Origin: Modicisalibacter xianhensis
GTDB taxonomy: Bacteria > Pseudomonadota > Gammaproteobacteria > Pseudomonadales > Halomonadaceae
Direction of reading: 5' to 3'
Length of the DNA stretch: 64,000 bases
Assembly (NCBI RefSeq): GCF_900113605.1
Contig: NZ_FOPY01000009.1
Coordinates: 124,001-188,000, forward strand
Shown here piece by piece: positions 29,098 to 38,323 of the stretch. Numbering within the stretch: position 1 is the stretch's first letter; every line of letters starts with the position of its first letter. The position numbers and the translations under genes were made by a program. The notes under the pieces are model-generated. The model searched no databases and was not told the origin of the DNA. It saw nothing but the letters and a program-made list of their open reading frames with translations.

Positions 29098-31301
29098 AGC
29101 TCACCGACGAGCAGTGGGCTGTCGTTCGCCACGATCGAGGTCATGCTCGGGTAGCTGCCGTCGCGGGTGCCGGAAAGACCACGACACTCGTCGCGCGTGT
29201 ACTGCATCTGCTCGCGCAGGGTGTGCCGGCGCGCCGCATTCTGGTGCTGATGTTCAACCGGGCTGCTCGTGAAGACTTCACGGCCAAGCTGGCCGCCATG
29301 GCATCACCGGGCCAGTCCCTGCCAGAAGTCCGCACGTTCCATTCCATTGGCCATCGTCTCAACCAGAGCCTGACTCGCTGGGGCTGGCTGTCGCCTCGCG
29401 AGTTGCTGACTGCAGACTGGCAGCGCGAGCGCCTGCTGCGACAAGCGGTTCAGCATTGTCTGGGGGGGAGTGACGAGGCGACTCGCGACGCGGCTCTGGA
29501 TACGGAGCGTCTCGAGGCGCTCGGCAATTTCTGCGATCTGGTCAAGGCGGAAATGACGTCCGCGACCGAGTTCTACGAGCGCATGGATTTCGGCCCGGAT
29601 ACCCGTCACTTCATCGATGCCTATGAGCACTTCGAAGCGCTGCTCGAACAGCACGGTCGCATGACCTACGCTGATCTGCTCTTCCGTCCACTGCGCTGTC
29701 TGGAGTCCAGTGAGGAAGCGCGTGCCCGGGTTCAGGGGTTTCTCGATCACGTCATCATCGACGAATATCAGGACATCAACGAAGCCCAGCAACGGTTGCT
29801 GGCCGTGCTGGCGGGAACGCATGCCGACGTCATGGCGGTCGGTGATGCCAACCAGTGTATCTATGAGTGGCGGGGGGCGCGGCCCGACTACATGCTCGAA
29901 CGGTTCGAGGCGACCTTCGGCCAGGCCACGGATTACCCCCTGTCGACGACGTTCCGTCATGGGCATGCCCTGGCATTGACGGCCAATCATGCCATTCGCG
30001 GCAATCGCCGCCGCCCCGATCAGCTCTGTGTGGCGGCGCCGCAGAACCCGGTCACGACGATCGATGCGGGACAGGGCGCTGGCCGGCTGGTCGAGGAACT
30101 TCAGGCATGGCAACAACGAGGCCGTCCGCTCCAGCAGGCCTGTGTCCTGGTCAGGAACTGGACACTTTCCGTTGCCGTGCAGTTACAACTCCTGCGTGCA
30201 GGGATTCCCTTTCGCCTGGCGCGTGAGGAGCGTTACGTGTTTCGCCTGCCGCTGGTCCAGGCCCTGGCCGGTTACCTGCGCTTAAGTCGGGATGCTCGAT
30301 TGCTGCATGATCCAGCCCATCTCCTGCTGCTCTTGTCGCAGCCGACCTCGTTCGTGGCACGTGAGCGTTTACAGGCCTTGGCGCTACATCTGGCGCAGAC
30401 ACAGAGCTGGCCGGGGCGACAGGATGCGCTGCTTGACTCACTCAAGCCGGCTCAGCGGCGTACGCTCAAGCGGCGCTGGGAATTGCTCTGCGAATTGCCC
30501 AGGCTGGGCAGACTCGCACCAGCTAGGTTGCTGGAAATCGTGGTCGAACGCCTGGATGCCGAGAAGGTGCTCAAGCGGGCCGCCGCGCGTCGCGAAAAGG
30601 GGGAAGAAGACGTGCGCCTGCTCGATGTGCTGATTGAGCAGGCGGATGACCTGGCTCTCGCACCGGAGGAGCTCGCCAAACGACAGCGCCAGCCCATGCA
30701 GCAGGGCGATGGGGCGCTGATCACGACCGTGCATGGTGCCAAGGGCCTCGAATGGCCGCTGGTCGCCTTGTGGGGCATGAACGAGGAGGACTTTCCTTAC
30801 TACAGTAAGGATAACCCCCTCGACGAGGAGCGCCTCGAGGAGGAACGGCGCCTGTTCTACGTTGCCATCACCCGGGCGCAGGATCGCCTGTTGATATTGC
30901 ATGATAGTGGCGAACATCGCCCCAGCCGCTTTCTGGCCGAAAGTGCCTGGCAGGATGGCAATCGTGTTGCCCGGGCGTTGGTGGAGCAACAGGCCGGTCC
31001 GGTCGAGGTGAATGTCCCATCACTGGTGGGGCGTTATCTCTCAGCGGTGGGGAGCGAGATAGCGGTCGAGGCCGCGTCACGCCAAGAGGCATTACAACCG
31101 GCTGCCGTCGCAGAGCCTACAGCGACCTATCGTCCGGGCCAACACGTGCATCATGACGTATTCGGCAATGGTGAGATACTGGTGGTCGAGGGTGATCCGG
31201 ACAATCCGGTCATCGATGTCCGCTTCGTGCATGCTGGGCGCCGCCGTTTGATCGCCCGTCGCTCACCCATCGAAGTGCTACAAGGAGGATCGCCTGCATG
31301 A
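29094..31301 (+). CDS. UvrD/Rep-like superfamily I DNA helicase with C-terminal Tudor-like domain
   Basis: This ATP-dependent 3'-5' DNA helicase has 735 residues. Motif I is AVAGAGKTTTL. Further motifs are the Walker B DEYQD, GDANQCIYEWRGA, TTFRHGHALA, ITTVHGAKGLEW and RRLFYVAITRA. The last 60 residues (GQHVHHDVFGNGEI, then VRFVHAGRRRLIA) form the Tudor-like domain seen at the end of PcrA/UvrD, where it binds RNA polymerase or DNA. It is shorter than UvrD and lies outside the uvrD locus, so I do not assign a symbol. The GTG start overlaps the previous stop, so it depends on coupling to the DUF1285 gene. Confidence 0.92.
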   Translation: MKLTDEQWAVVRHDRGHARVAAVAGAGKTTTLVARVLHLLAQGVPARRILVLMFNRAAREDFTAKLAAMASPGQSLPEVRTFHSIGHRLNQSLTRWGWLSPRELLTADWQRERLLRQAVQHCLGGSDEATRDAALDTERLEALGNFCDLVKAEMTSATEFYERMDFGPDTRHFIDAYEHFEALLEQHGRMTYADLLFRPLRCLESSEEARARVQGFLDHVIIDEYQDINEAQQRLLAVLAGTHADVMAVGDANQCIYEWRGARPDYMLERFEATFGQATDYPLSTTFRHGHALALTANHAIRGNRRRPDQLCVAAPQNPVTTIDAGQGAGRLVEELQAWQQRGRPLQQACVLVRNWTLSVAVQLQLLRAGIPFRLAREERYVFRLPLVQALAGYLRLSRDARLLHDPAHLLLLLSQPTSFVARERLQALALHLAQTQSWPGRQDALLDSLKPAQRRTLKRRWELLCELPRLGRLAPARLLEIVVERLDAEKVLKRAAARREKGEEDVRLLDVLIEQADDLALAPEELAKRQRQPMQQGDGALITTVHGAKGLEWPLVALWGMNEEDFPYYSKDNPLDEERLEEERRLFYVAITRAQDRLLILHDSGEHRPSRFLAESAWQDGNRVARALVEQQAGPVEVNVPSLVGRYLSAVGSEIAVEAASRQEALQPAAVAEPTATYRPGQHVHHDVFGNGEILVVEGDPDNPVIDVRFVHAGRRRLIARRSPIEVLQGGSPA

Positions 31302-32149
31302 AACGAGATTGTCTGATCGATGCGCAATCGCTGCGCACTGCCATGGCCAGCGCGAATGCGCCGATCATTCTGGATTGCCGGGCTCGTCTGGAATCGTCGC
31401 AGGCCGGGCGACAATTATGGGAGGCCGGCCACATTCCCGGCAGCGTGCATTTCGACCTTGATCGTGACATGGCTGCCGCGCCCGGCGAAGGGGGCCGGCA
31501 TCCGCTGCCTTCGCAAGACGCATTCGCTCGCACCGTGAAGCGGCTGGGACTGAGTGACTCGTTACCAGTCGTGGTCTATGACGATCGTGGAGGACAGCTG
31601 GCAGCAGCTCGTGCCTGGTGGATGCTGTCGTGCTGGGCTGGACACCCGGACGTGCGTGTACTCGATGGTGGGCTTCCCACTTGGCAGGCATCGGGAGGCG
31701 AGATGGCAGTCGAGCGGCTGCCGGGTGAACCCTCTCCCGTTTCCCCGGGGCATTGGCAGCCTGCCTTCAATGATGATGCCTTGATCGATGCGATGGAGGT
31801 GGCCGCGTCTACAGAAGATGCCTCGTTCATGACCGTCGACGCACGTTCGCTGGAACGCTTCCGCGGCGAGAGCGAGCCCATTGATCCTGTGGCAGGGCAT
31901 ATTCCCGGAGCCGTATGCCGACCGAGTTCAGCGAATCTTGCCGAGCAGGGAGTCTTCAAGTCGCCTCAACAACTCGACGCTGAACTACCGGCTGCCGAGC
32001 GGGTGGTCAGTTATTGCGGCTCGGGCGTGACCGCCTGTCACAATATCCTGGCCTATGCGATCGCCGGGCGTCTCTTGCCTCGGCTTTATGCCGGCTCGTG
32101 GAGTCACTGGATTCGCGATCCCGGGCGACCGGTAGCGACCGGTAGCTGA
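31298..32149 (+). CDS. sseA: 3-mercaptopyruvate/thiosulfate sulfurtransferase (tandem rhodanese)
   Basis: This enzyme transfers sulfur from mercaptopyruvate or thiosulfate to an acceptor. It has two rhodanese domains; only the second is active, with the catalytic Cys in VVSYCGSGVTAC. The CGSGVTA loop is the mercaptopyruvate type, which favours SseA. The first domain contains GHIPGSVHFDLDRD and YDDRGG-AAARAWWML. It has 283 residues, starts at an ATGA overlap with the helicase and has an AGGAGG site. A hairpin between it and etfD follows. Confidence 0.92.
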   Translation: MKRDCLIDAQSLRTAMASANAPIILDCRARLESSQAGRQLWEAGHIPGSVHFDLDRDMAAAPGEGGRHPLPSQDAFARTVKRLGLSDSLPVVVYDDRGGQLAAARAWWMLSCWAGHPDVRVLDGGLPTWQASGGEMAVERLPGEPSPVSPGHWQPAFNDDALIDAMEVAASTEDASFMTVDARSLERFRGESEPIDPVAGHIPGAVCRPSSANLAEQGVFKSPQQLDAELPAAERVVSYCGSGVTACHNILAYAIAGRLLPRLYAGSWSHWIRDPGRPVATGS

Positions 32150-32182
32150 TTCCGAACGTCCCGGCTCGGCAAGCGCAAGAAA

Positions 32183-32208
32183 CATCGGCATGCCTTGGCA
32201 TGCCGATG
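32183..32208 (-). terminator. Terminator of etfD between convergent genes
   Basis: A perfect 12-base inverted repeat with a two-base centre (32183-32194 and 32197-32208) lies between the stops of sseA and etfD. On the minus strand it is followed by TTTCTTG, so it probably ends etfD transcripts. No T run follows on the plus strand. Confidence 0.65.
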
Positions 32209-32223
32209 GGCAACGACACGCTC

Positions 32224-33894
32224 TTACATGTTCGGATAATTGGGTCCACCGCCGCCTTCGGGCGCTACCCACTCGATGTTCTGTGCTGGGTCCTTGATAT
32301 CGCAGGTCTTGCAATGGATGCAGTTCTGGAAATTGATCTGGAACTTCGGCTGACCGTCGTCACCCTCGATCACTTCGTAGACACCGACAGGACAGTAACG
32401 CTGAGCAGGCTCGTCGAACTTGGGTAGATTGTCGCGGATCGGGACGGCAGGGTCCTTGAGGCGAAGGTGGCTTGGCTGATCCTCGTCATGATTGGTATTG
32501 GAGAGAAAGACCGAAGAAGGCTTGTCGAAGGACAGCTTGCCATCGGGCTTGGGATAGTCGATCTTGCGGCCTTGGGCGGCCTGCTCCAGCTTGGCATGGT
32601 CGGGGGTCGTGTCGTGAACCGGCGGTAGCTTGCCACCCAGCCATTGGTCGATGAAGTTGTAGGCTCCACCCATCACTGTGCCGTACTTGTGAATTGCAGG
32701 GCCAAAGTTGGCGGTCTCGCGCAATTCGCGATAGGCCCAGCTCTGTTCCCAGCGAGCGGTGAAGGAGGTAAGTTCCTGGCCACCTTCATCGTCCCCCAGA
32801 AGGGCCTCGAACACCGTCTCGGCCGCGACCAGGCCTGACTTCATGGCCGTATGCAGTCCCTTGATCTTGGCGAAATTGAGCGTACCGGCATCGCAACCGA
32901 TCAACAGTCCGCCCGGGAAGGTCATCTTCGGCAAGCAGTTGATGCCCCCCTTGGTAATCGCCCGCGCCCCATAGGCCACGCGGGAACCGCCCTCGAGGTA
33001 CTGCTTGAGCAGCGGATGATGCTTCATGCGCTGGAACTCATCGAAGGGAGACAGGTAAGGGTTCCGGTAGGCAAGATCGATGATCAGGCCGACCACCACC
33101 TGTTGATTCTCGGCATGATAGAGGAAGAAGCCGCCGTGGGTGTCCTTGTCCAGCGGCCAGCCGGAGCCATGCAGGACCAGGCCGGGTTCGTGCCGGTCGG
33201 CGGGGATGTCCCAGAGTTCCTTGAAGCCGATGGCGTAGTGCTGCGGATCCCGCCCCGCGGCCAAGTCGAAGCGTTCGATGAGGCGTTTGCCGAGATGGCC
33301 GCGAGCACCTTCGGCGAACAGGGTGTACTTGGCGCGCAGCTCCATGCCGGGCATGTAACCCTCCTTGGGCTCGCCATCAGCGCCGACGCCCATGTCGCCG
33401 GTAATGATGCCGCGTACCGTACCGCTCACATCATACAGAACCTCCTGAGCAGCGAAGCCGGGGAAGATCTCGACGCCGAGTTCCTCGGCTTGTTCGCCCA
33501 GCCAGCGGCACAGGTTCCCGGCGCTGATCACGTAATTCTGTCCGCTTTCGGCCCCGGGGGTACCCACGTTATGCATCGTCTTGGGTACCAGGGCATTGGG
33601 CAGCTTGCGCGCGGAGCGTTCGTCCTTGAGAAGATAGACCTCGTCGCGTATCGCCGGCGTGGTCAAAGGTGCGCCACGTTCGGCCCAGTCCGGGAACAGC
33701 TCGTCGAGAGCGCGTGGCTCGAAGATGGCGCCCGAAAGGATATGTGCGCCGACTTCGGAGCCTTTTTCGACCACACAGACGCTGAGTGCGCGCTCGGCCT
33801 CATTGGCTTGCTGCATCAGACGGCAAGCGGCGGCCAAACCGCTGGGGCCGGCGCCGACGATGACCACATCGAAGTCCATGTGTTCGCGTTCCAC
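32224..33894 (-). CDS. etfD: Electron transfer flavoprotein-ubiquinone oxidoreductase
   Basis: This membrane-associated FAD and 4Fe-4S enzyme passes electrons from reduced ETF to ubiquinone. The N-terminal FAD loop is VIVGAGPSGLAAA. The C-terminal cluster ligands are Cys in RYCPVG and three in NCIHCKTC, followed by the WVAPEGGGGP motif. The 556-residue length is normal. A GTG start at 33894 has an AGGAG seven bases upstream; the ATG at 33879 lacks a site that close. It is divergent from etfBA, its redox partner. Confidence 0.96.
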   Translation of the reverse strand: MEREHMDFDVVIVGAGPSGLAAACRLMQQANEAERALSVCVVEKGSEVGAHILSGAIFEPRALDELFPDWAERGAPLTTPAIRDEVYLLKDERSARKLPNALVPKTMHNVGTPGAESGQNYVISAGNLCRWLGEQAEELGVEIFPGFAAQEVLYDVSGTVRGIITGDMGVGADGEPKEGYMPGMELRAKYTLFAEGARGHLGKRLIERFDLAAGRDPQHYAIGFKELWDIPADRHEPGLVLHGSGWPLDKDTHGGFFLYHAENQQVVVGLIIDLAYRNPYLSPFDEFQRMKHHPLLKQYLEGGSRVAYGARAITKGGINCLPKMTFPGGLLIGCDAGTLNFAKIKGLHTAMKSGLVAAETVFEALLGDDEGGQELTSFTARWEQSWAYRELRETANFGPAIHKYGTVMGGAYNFIDQWLGGKLPPVHDTTPDHAKLEQAAQGRKIDYPKPDGKLSFDKPSSVFLSNTNHDEDQPSHLRLKDPAVPIRDNLPKFDEPAQRYCPVGVYEVIEGDDGQPKFQINFQNCIHCKTCDIKDPAQNIEWVAPEGGGGPNYPNM

Positions 33895-34290
33895 GTATCA
33901 TCTCCTCGGTCGAGCGGTGCCCACATGCGGCGGCACCGTAGTCTTGGCTATCATTCTTATGCGCCATTGCTGGCGAGCGTTACCGATGTTCCGCACCTCA
34001 GGCGTTTCACTGCGGCACATCATATCGCGTATAGGGTGGGGCAGGCACGTTGCAGCCCGCTCATGCCGCCACTGGTCACACTATATTTAAAACGGTCGTT
34101 TGCTTCCACTCTGCTTTCGTGCTAGTGATATGCTCTAAGTACTAATCGCTATCAGCTACGCGCAAGGCCATATTGGGCCGCTTACCAAGCTGTGGCACAC
34201 TACGTTTCTTTACGGCTTCGACTCCCTATCAAACGCTTGCATGAATTTATAACGGCTGGTTCTAACAAGCGAAAACTTAACGAGGACGCC
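33895..34290. promoter_or_regulatory. Divergent regulatory region between etfD and etfBA
   Basis: This 396-base gap is more AT-rich than its surroundings in its right half. A possible etfD -10 (TATAGT on the minus strand, 34080-34085) overlaps the area of a PsrA-like palindrome at 34090-34101. A TTGCTT at 34100-34105 could be a -35 for etfB with a weak -10 near 34123. I see no gene or further repeat in it. Confidence 0.55.
34090..34101. promoter_or_regulatory. PsrA-like operator
   Basis: The palindrome AAAC-GGTC-GTTT (a further G follows) fits the (G/C)AAAC-N2-4-GTTT(G/C) pattern recognised by PsrA, a TetR-family repressor of fatty-acid degradation genes that is released by long-chain fatty acids. 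It lies between the candidate -10 and -35 of etfD and next to the candidate -35 of etfB. That is a good place for a repressor of both directions. Confidence 0.5.
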
Positions 34291-35043
34291 ATGAAAGTAC
34301 TCGTCGCGGTCAAACGCGTCATCGACTACAACGTCAAGATCCGCGTCAAGGCGGATCACACCGACGTTGATCTCACCAACGTCAAGATGGCCATGAACCC
34401 GTTCTGCGAGATTGCCGTGGAAGAAGCGGTACGTCTCAAGGAAAAGGGCATCGCCAGCGAGATCGTGGCAGTGACGGTTGGGCCCAAGGCCGCCCAGGAG
34501 CAGTTGCGCACCGCGCTGGCGCTGGGCGCCGATCGTGCCATCCATGTCGCCACCGACGAGCGCGTCGAGTCGTTGGCTGTAGCCAAGCTGCTCAAGCGCG
34601 TTGCCGACGAGGAGCAGCCGCAACTGGTCATCCTTGGCAAGCAGGCCATCGACACCGACAACAACCAGACCGGGCAGATGCTGGCCGCGCTGACTGGCTG
34701 GGGGCAGGGGACCTTCGCTTCGAAGGTCGACGTCAAGGACGGCACGGTCGATGTGACCCGTGAGATCGATGGCGGCCTGCAAACCGTGTCACTCAACCTG
34801 CCGGCCATCGTCACCACTGACCTGCGTCTCAATGAGCCGCGCTATGCCAAGCTGCCCGACATCATGAAGGCCAAGAAGAAGCCGCTCGATACCAAGACTC
34901 CCGAGGAGCTGGGTGTCGACACCGGCTCGAAGGTCAGCCTGCTGCAGGTCGAGACTCCGGCCGAGCGCAAGGGGGGTATCAAGGTAGGCTCGGTGGATGA
35001 GCTGGTCGACAAACTCAAGAACGAAGCCAAGGTGATCTCATGA
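34291..35043 (+). CDS. etfB: Electron transfer flavoprotein beta subunit
   Basis: EtfB pairs with EtfA to collect electrons from acyl-CoA and other dehydrogenases and pass them to EtfD. The N-terminal [20 protein letters not shown] is standard, as are the [17 protein letters not shown] block and the AMP-binding [17 protein letters not shown] segment. The protein has 250 residues. ATG 34291 has an ACGAGGA site. The stop overlaps the etfA start (ATGA). Confidence 0.97.
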   Translation: MKVLVAVKRVIDYNVKIRVKADHTDVDLTNVKMAMNPFCEIAVEEAVRLKEKGIASEIVAVTVGPKAAQEQLRTALALGADRAIHVATDERVESLAVAKLLKRVADEEQPQLVILGKQAIDTDNNQTGQMLAALTGWGQGTFASKVDVKDGTVDVTREIDGGLQTVSLNLPAIVTTDLRLNEPRYAKLPDIMKAKKKPLDTKTPEELGVDTGSKVSLLQVETPAERKGGIKVGSVDELVDKLKNEAKVIS

Positions 35044-35966
35044 GCATCCTGATTCTTGCCGACCACCACGACGGCCAGCTGGCCGGTGCCACTGCCCATG
35101 TGGTAACGGCGGCCCGCCAGATCGGCGGCGACATCGATATCCTGATCGCCGGCCAGGATGTGCAAGGCGTGGCCGAACAGGCGGCGAAGCTCGACGGCGT
35201 GGCCCGGGTTCGGGTCGCCGATAACGCCGTCTATGCCCATCAGCTCGCCGAGCCGCTGGCCGACCTGCTGGTCGCTCTGGCCGACGACTACAGCCACGTG
35301 CTGGCCAGTTCCTCCACGACCGGCAAGAACGTACTGCCGCGGCTGGCCGCGCTCAAGGACGTGGCTGCCATTTCCGACATACTCGACGTGGTCAGTGCCG
35401 ATACCTTCAAGCGGCCGATCTACGCTGGCAATGCCATTGCCACCGTGCAGAGCGGTGATGCGCTCAAGGTGCTGACGGTACGCGGCACCGCGTTCGATGC
35501 CGCAGGCGAGACCGGTAATGCGGCCATCGAGGCGGTCGAAACGGTGGTCGACAATTCCCTGTCGCGCTTCGTTGATGAGCAGCTCGAGCAGAGCGAGCGC
35601 CCCGAGCTATCCGCGGCCCGGGTGGTCATTTCCGGTGGGCGAGGCATGGGCAACGGTGAAAACTTCAAGCTGCTCGAGGGTATTGCCGACAAGCTGGGTG
35701 CAGCGATCGGCGCGTCGCGCGCAGCGGTAGATGCCGGCTTCGTGCCCAATGACATGCAGGTCGGCCAGACGGGCAAGATCGTCGCCCCGGAGCTGTACAT
35801 CGCGGTGGGCATCAGCGGGGCGATCCAGCATTTGGCGGGAATGAAGGACTCCAAGGTGATCGTGGCGATCAACAAGGACGAAGAGGCACCGATCTTCCAG
35901 GTCGCGGATTACGGCCTGGTCGGCGACCTGTTCCAGATCCTGCCCGAGCTCGAGCAGAAGCTGTAA
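35040..35966 (+). CDS. etfA: Electron transfer flavoprotein alpha subunit
   Basis: EtfA binds FAD and forms the ETF heterodimer. The C-terminal FAD domain is clear: [30 protein letters not shown], the [15 protein letters not shown] block and [12 protein letters not shown]. The 308-residue length is typical. It is cotranscribed with etfB through an ATGA overlap and is followed by a strong terminator. Confidence 0.97.
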   Translation: MSILILADHHDGQLAGATAHVVTAARQIGGDIDILIAGQDVQGVAEQAAKLDGVARVRVADNAVYAHQLAEPLADLLVALADDYSHVLASSSTTGKNVLPRLAALKDVAAISDILDVVSADTFKRPIYAGNAIATVQSGDALKVLTVRGTAFDAAGETGNAAIEAVETVVDNSLSRFVDEQLEQSERPELSAARVVISGGRGMGNGENFKLLEGIADKLGAAIGASRAAVDAGFVPNDMQVGQTGKIVAPELYIAVGISGAIQHLAGMKDSKVIVAINKDEEAPIFQVADYGLVGDLFQILPELEQKL

Positions 35967-35990
35967 GCACGGCGCGATGCGTCGAACGAG

Positions 35991-36018
35991 AACCGGCTCC
36001 ACAAGGAGCCGGTTTTTT
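35991..36018 (+). terminator. Rho-independent terminator of etfBA
   Basis: A perfect 10-base-pair stem (35991-36000 and 36005-36014) with an ACAA loop is followed directly by a T run to 36018. It lies 24 bases after the etfA stop. Confidence 0.95.
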
Positions 36019-36036
36019 CATGGGCGGGACCAGGTC

Positions 36037-36069
36037 TTTATTGATAATTGTTCTTGTTTGTATTAGCTT
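36037..36069 (+). promoter_or_regulatory. Candidate promoter with Fur-like site before the TonB2 cluster
   Basis: A -35-like TTGATA (36041-36046) has a weak -10 (TAGCTT, 36064-36069) at a 17-base spacing. Overlapping the -35, bases 36037-36055 match 12 of 19 positions of the GATAATGATAATCATTATC Fur consensus, with one full TGATAAT half. The second half-site is poor. Iron control would suit a TonB system. Confidence 0.35.
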
Positions 36070-36137
36070 GGTCATTTGTTCTGAGACACATGCTGCGGCG
36101 TGGCAATTACTGCGCTCGCAGCGTCAGTGAGGCATTG

Positions 36138-36947
36138 ATGAGCGCAAGATACATGAAGCAAGGACGATTGCGCCGTTCCCGTCGTCTGTCCGTCGTCATG
36201 CTCCTGATGGGAGCATGTACTCTGGCGCTGGCACAGAGCGACGTGCGCGAGGAAAGCATCGAGGCGCAACGTGAGCAAGCCGGGTTGCAGGAAAAGATCG
36301 ATGCGGCCGACGAGGCGACCCGCGAAGCGCTCCGCGAGCTGCGTGCCGCAGAGCGTGAAGCCGACAGGCTCAAGGCCTACAACGCGGAACTGGCCCCGTT
36401 GGTCGAGCGTCAGGCAAAGACCATTGCGCAGCGTGAGCAAGCCCTAAGTACGCTCTCGGAGACTCGGGAGACGCTACCAGTGTTGCTTAGGGACATGGTC
36501 GAGCGGCTGCGTCAATGGGTGCAAGCGGACCTGCCGTTCCTGCAGGAAGAGCGCCTGGCACGCGTCGAAGACCTCGAGAACATGTTGGTCAACGCTGAAT
36601 TGAGTGCGTCGGACAAACTGGACCGGTTATTGGCTGCCTGGCGCACGGAACTCGACTACGGGCGAGAAATGGATGCCTGGCGAGGCCAACTCGTCGGCGC
36701 GGAAAATCGCGAAGTCGACTATCTGCGCTTGGGACGTGTTGGGTGGTATTACGTGACGCCCGATGGCAGTGAGGGAGGCGTCTGGAAGAGCCGTCGCAAC
36801 CAGTGGCAACCGCTCAATGACGATCAACTTGCCGAGGTGCACAAAGGATTGCGCATTGCGCGTGAGCAGCGTGCGCCTGAATTGTTGGCCTTGCCCACGT
36901 CTATTGATGTGACCGGTGCCGGATCACAAGGCAAGGAGGCATCATGA
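36138..36947 (+). CDS. DUF3450 periplasmic coiled-coil protein of a TonB2-type cluster
   Basis: This 269-residue exported protein has a signal peptide (RLRRSRRLSVVMLLMGACTLALAQ split around the hydrophobic core; cut after ALA) and then a long coiled coil rich in Glu, Arg and Ala to about residue 110. The C-terminal half contains DYLRLGRVGWYYVTPDG, characteristic of DUF3450. Members always sit ahead of ttpC-exbB-exbD-tonB genes. It probably works with TtpC in the periplasm. ATG 36138 follows a GAGG; an ATG at 36153 is possible. The stop overlaps the next start. Confidence 0.88.
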   Translation: MSARYMKQGRLRRSRRLSVVMLLMGACTLALAQSDVREESIEAQREQAGLQEKIDAADEATREALRELRAAEREADRLKAYNAELAPLVERQAKTIAQREQALSTLSETRETLPVLLRDMVERLRQWVQADLPFLQEERLARVEDLENMLVNAELSASDKLDRLLAAWRTELDYGREMDAWRGQLVGAENREVDYLRLGRVGWYYVTPDGSEGGVWKSRRNQWQPLNDDQLAEVHKGLRIAREQRAPELLALPTSIDVTGAGSQGKEAS

Positions 36948-38323
36948 AGCTGCGTTGTCTGCTGACATGGGGCGTGATGTCCTGCTTGCCTCTGACGGGG
37001 TTCGCTCAGGATGCAGCCAACAGTGAGGATGCCGGGCAAGCAATTCTGGAAACCCTGCGCGCCGATTACCAGGCGGCTGAAGCACGCGATCGCCAGCGTC
37101 TCGAAGTCCTGCTGAATGATCAGCAGGCACTGGACGCGGCCTTGAGCGAAGCGCGCGAATCACTGGCTCAGGCAAGGGAACGCCAGGAAGCGCTGGAAAC
37201 CCGGCAATCCGAGCAACAGGCGCGTCTTGCCGAGCTGCGGGAGCGCCGTGGCGAAGAAGCGGGCGATCTCGAAAGTGTCTACGATGTCGCGCGACGCCAT
37301 GCCAGCGACCTGCGCAACGCGCTGAATGAAAGCTGGCTCACGGTGGGTGGGCAGGCGCAGCTTCCCCAACGCCTCGAGGACGATGGACTGCTGGATGTTG
37401 CCACGCTGGCTTCGCTCGGCGACAGCCTGATGTCGCTCACGGTGGAAAGCGGCCAGGCTATCGAGTTCACTGCGCCAGTCGCCGATGCCGCCGGCAATGT
37501 CTCGTCACGCGAGGTCGTCCGTCTTGGCGACTACCTGGGCTTCAGTGATGGCCAACTGCTGCAGGTGCCCGGCGAGTCAGGGCCATTGAGCGTCGCCGAG
37601 CATACCCCGCCCTATGTATCGGAGCTTCTCGAGGCGTACCGCTCAGGAAACGGTGACGTTGTGGCCTTCGATCCGGCACGTGGAGCCGTACTGGATGCCT
37701 TGGCACAGCAACCCACGCTTTGGGAGCGTTTCCAGCAGGGGGGCGCGGTGGGTTACGTCGTGGTAGCGTTGGGATGCATCGGGCTGCTCATCGCCTTGGC
37801 ACAGTATGTCTATTTACTGTTGGTGACGGTTCGTATGCGCCGACAGTTGCGCGAGCCAGACACCTTACGCCAGGACAATCCGCTGGGGCGTGTTTTGGCG
37901 CGCTTCAACGCCTTGGGGGAGGGGCATGCGCCGGAAGCGCTGGAGGCCCGTCTCGATGAGGCGCTCCTGGCCGAGCAGCCGCGCCTGGAACGTGGCCAGC
38001 CACTGGTCAAGTTGCTGGCTGCTGTCGCGCCATTGCTGGGGCTGTTGGGTACCGTCACGGGAATGATCGTGACCTTTCAGTCGATCACGGTGTTCGGTAC
38101 CGGCGATCCACAGCTGATGGCGGGTGGGATCAGTCAGGCCTTGGTTACTACTGTATTGGGGTTGATCACAGCCGTGCCCCTGCTGTTTGCCCAGACCGCT
38201 CTGGCCAGCCGCAGTCGCGACCTGATAGGAACGCTTGAAGGTCGTGCCAGCGCCGTGTTGGCAGAGCATCTTGAATCCCGGCCCGGGGAGGTCAGCGAGC
38301 GTCGCCATGCCACTCTTGCTTGA
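36944..38323 (+). CDS. ttpC: TtpC-like MotA/TolQ/ExbB proton channel protein with large periplasmic N-terminus
   Basis: This 459-residue protein resembles TtpC, the extra ExbB-like subunit required by TonB2 systems in Vibrio. It has a signal sequence (cut after GFAQ), a periplasmic coiled-coil region to about residue 150, and a compact periplasmic domain. The first membrane helix (AVGYVVVALGCIGLLIALAQYV, split by Gly) starts near residue 262. The MotA/TolQ domain follows, with LAAVAPLLGLLGTVTGMI and the ITAVPLLFAQTAL helix. It overlaps DUF3450 by ATGA and the next gene by 17 bases. Confidence 0.88.
   Translation: MKLRCLLTWGVMSCLPLTGFAQDAANSEDAGQAILETLRADYQAAEARDRQRLEVLLNDQQALDAALSEARESLAQARERQEALETRQSEQQARLAELRERRGEEAGDLESVYDVARRHASDLRNALNESWLTVGGQAQLPQRLEDDGLLDVATLASLGDSLMSLTVESGQAIEFTAPVADAAGNVSSREVVRLGDYLGFSDGQLLQVPGESGPLSVAEHTPPYVSELLEAYRSGNGDVVAFDPARGAVLDALAQQPTLWERFQQGGAVGYVVVALGCIGLLIALAQYVYLLLVTVRMRRQLREPDTLRQDNPLGRVLARFNALGEGHAPEALEARLDEALLAEQPRLERGQPLVKLLAAVAPLLGLLGTVTGMIVTFQSITVFGTGDPQLMAGGISQALVTTVLGLITAVPLLFAQTALASRSRDLIGTLEGRASAVLAEHLESRPGEVSERRHATLA

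Noticed and set aside
32851-34125. Plus-strand frame of 424 codons opposite etfD and its upstream region
   Set aside because: etfD is certain; the frame has no ribosome site and no recognisable domain.
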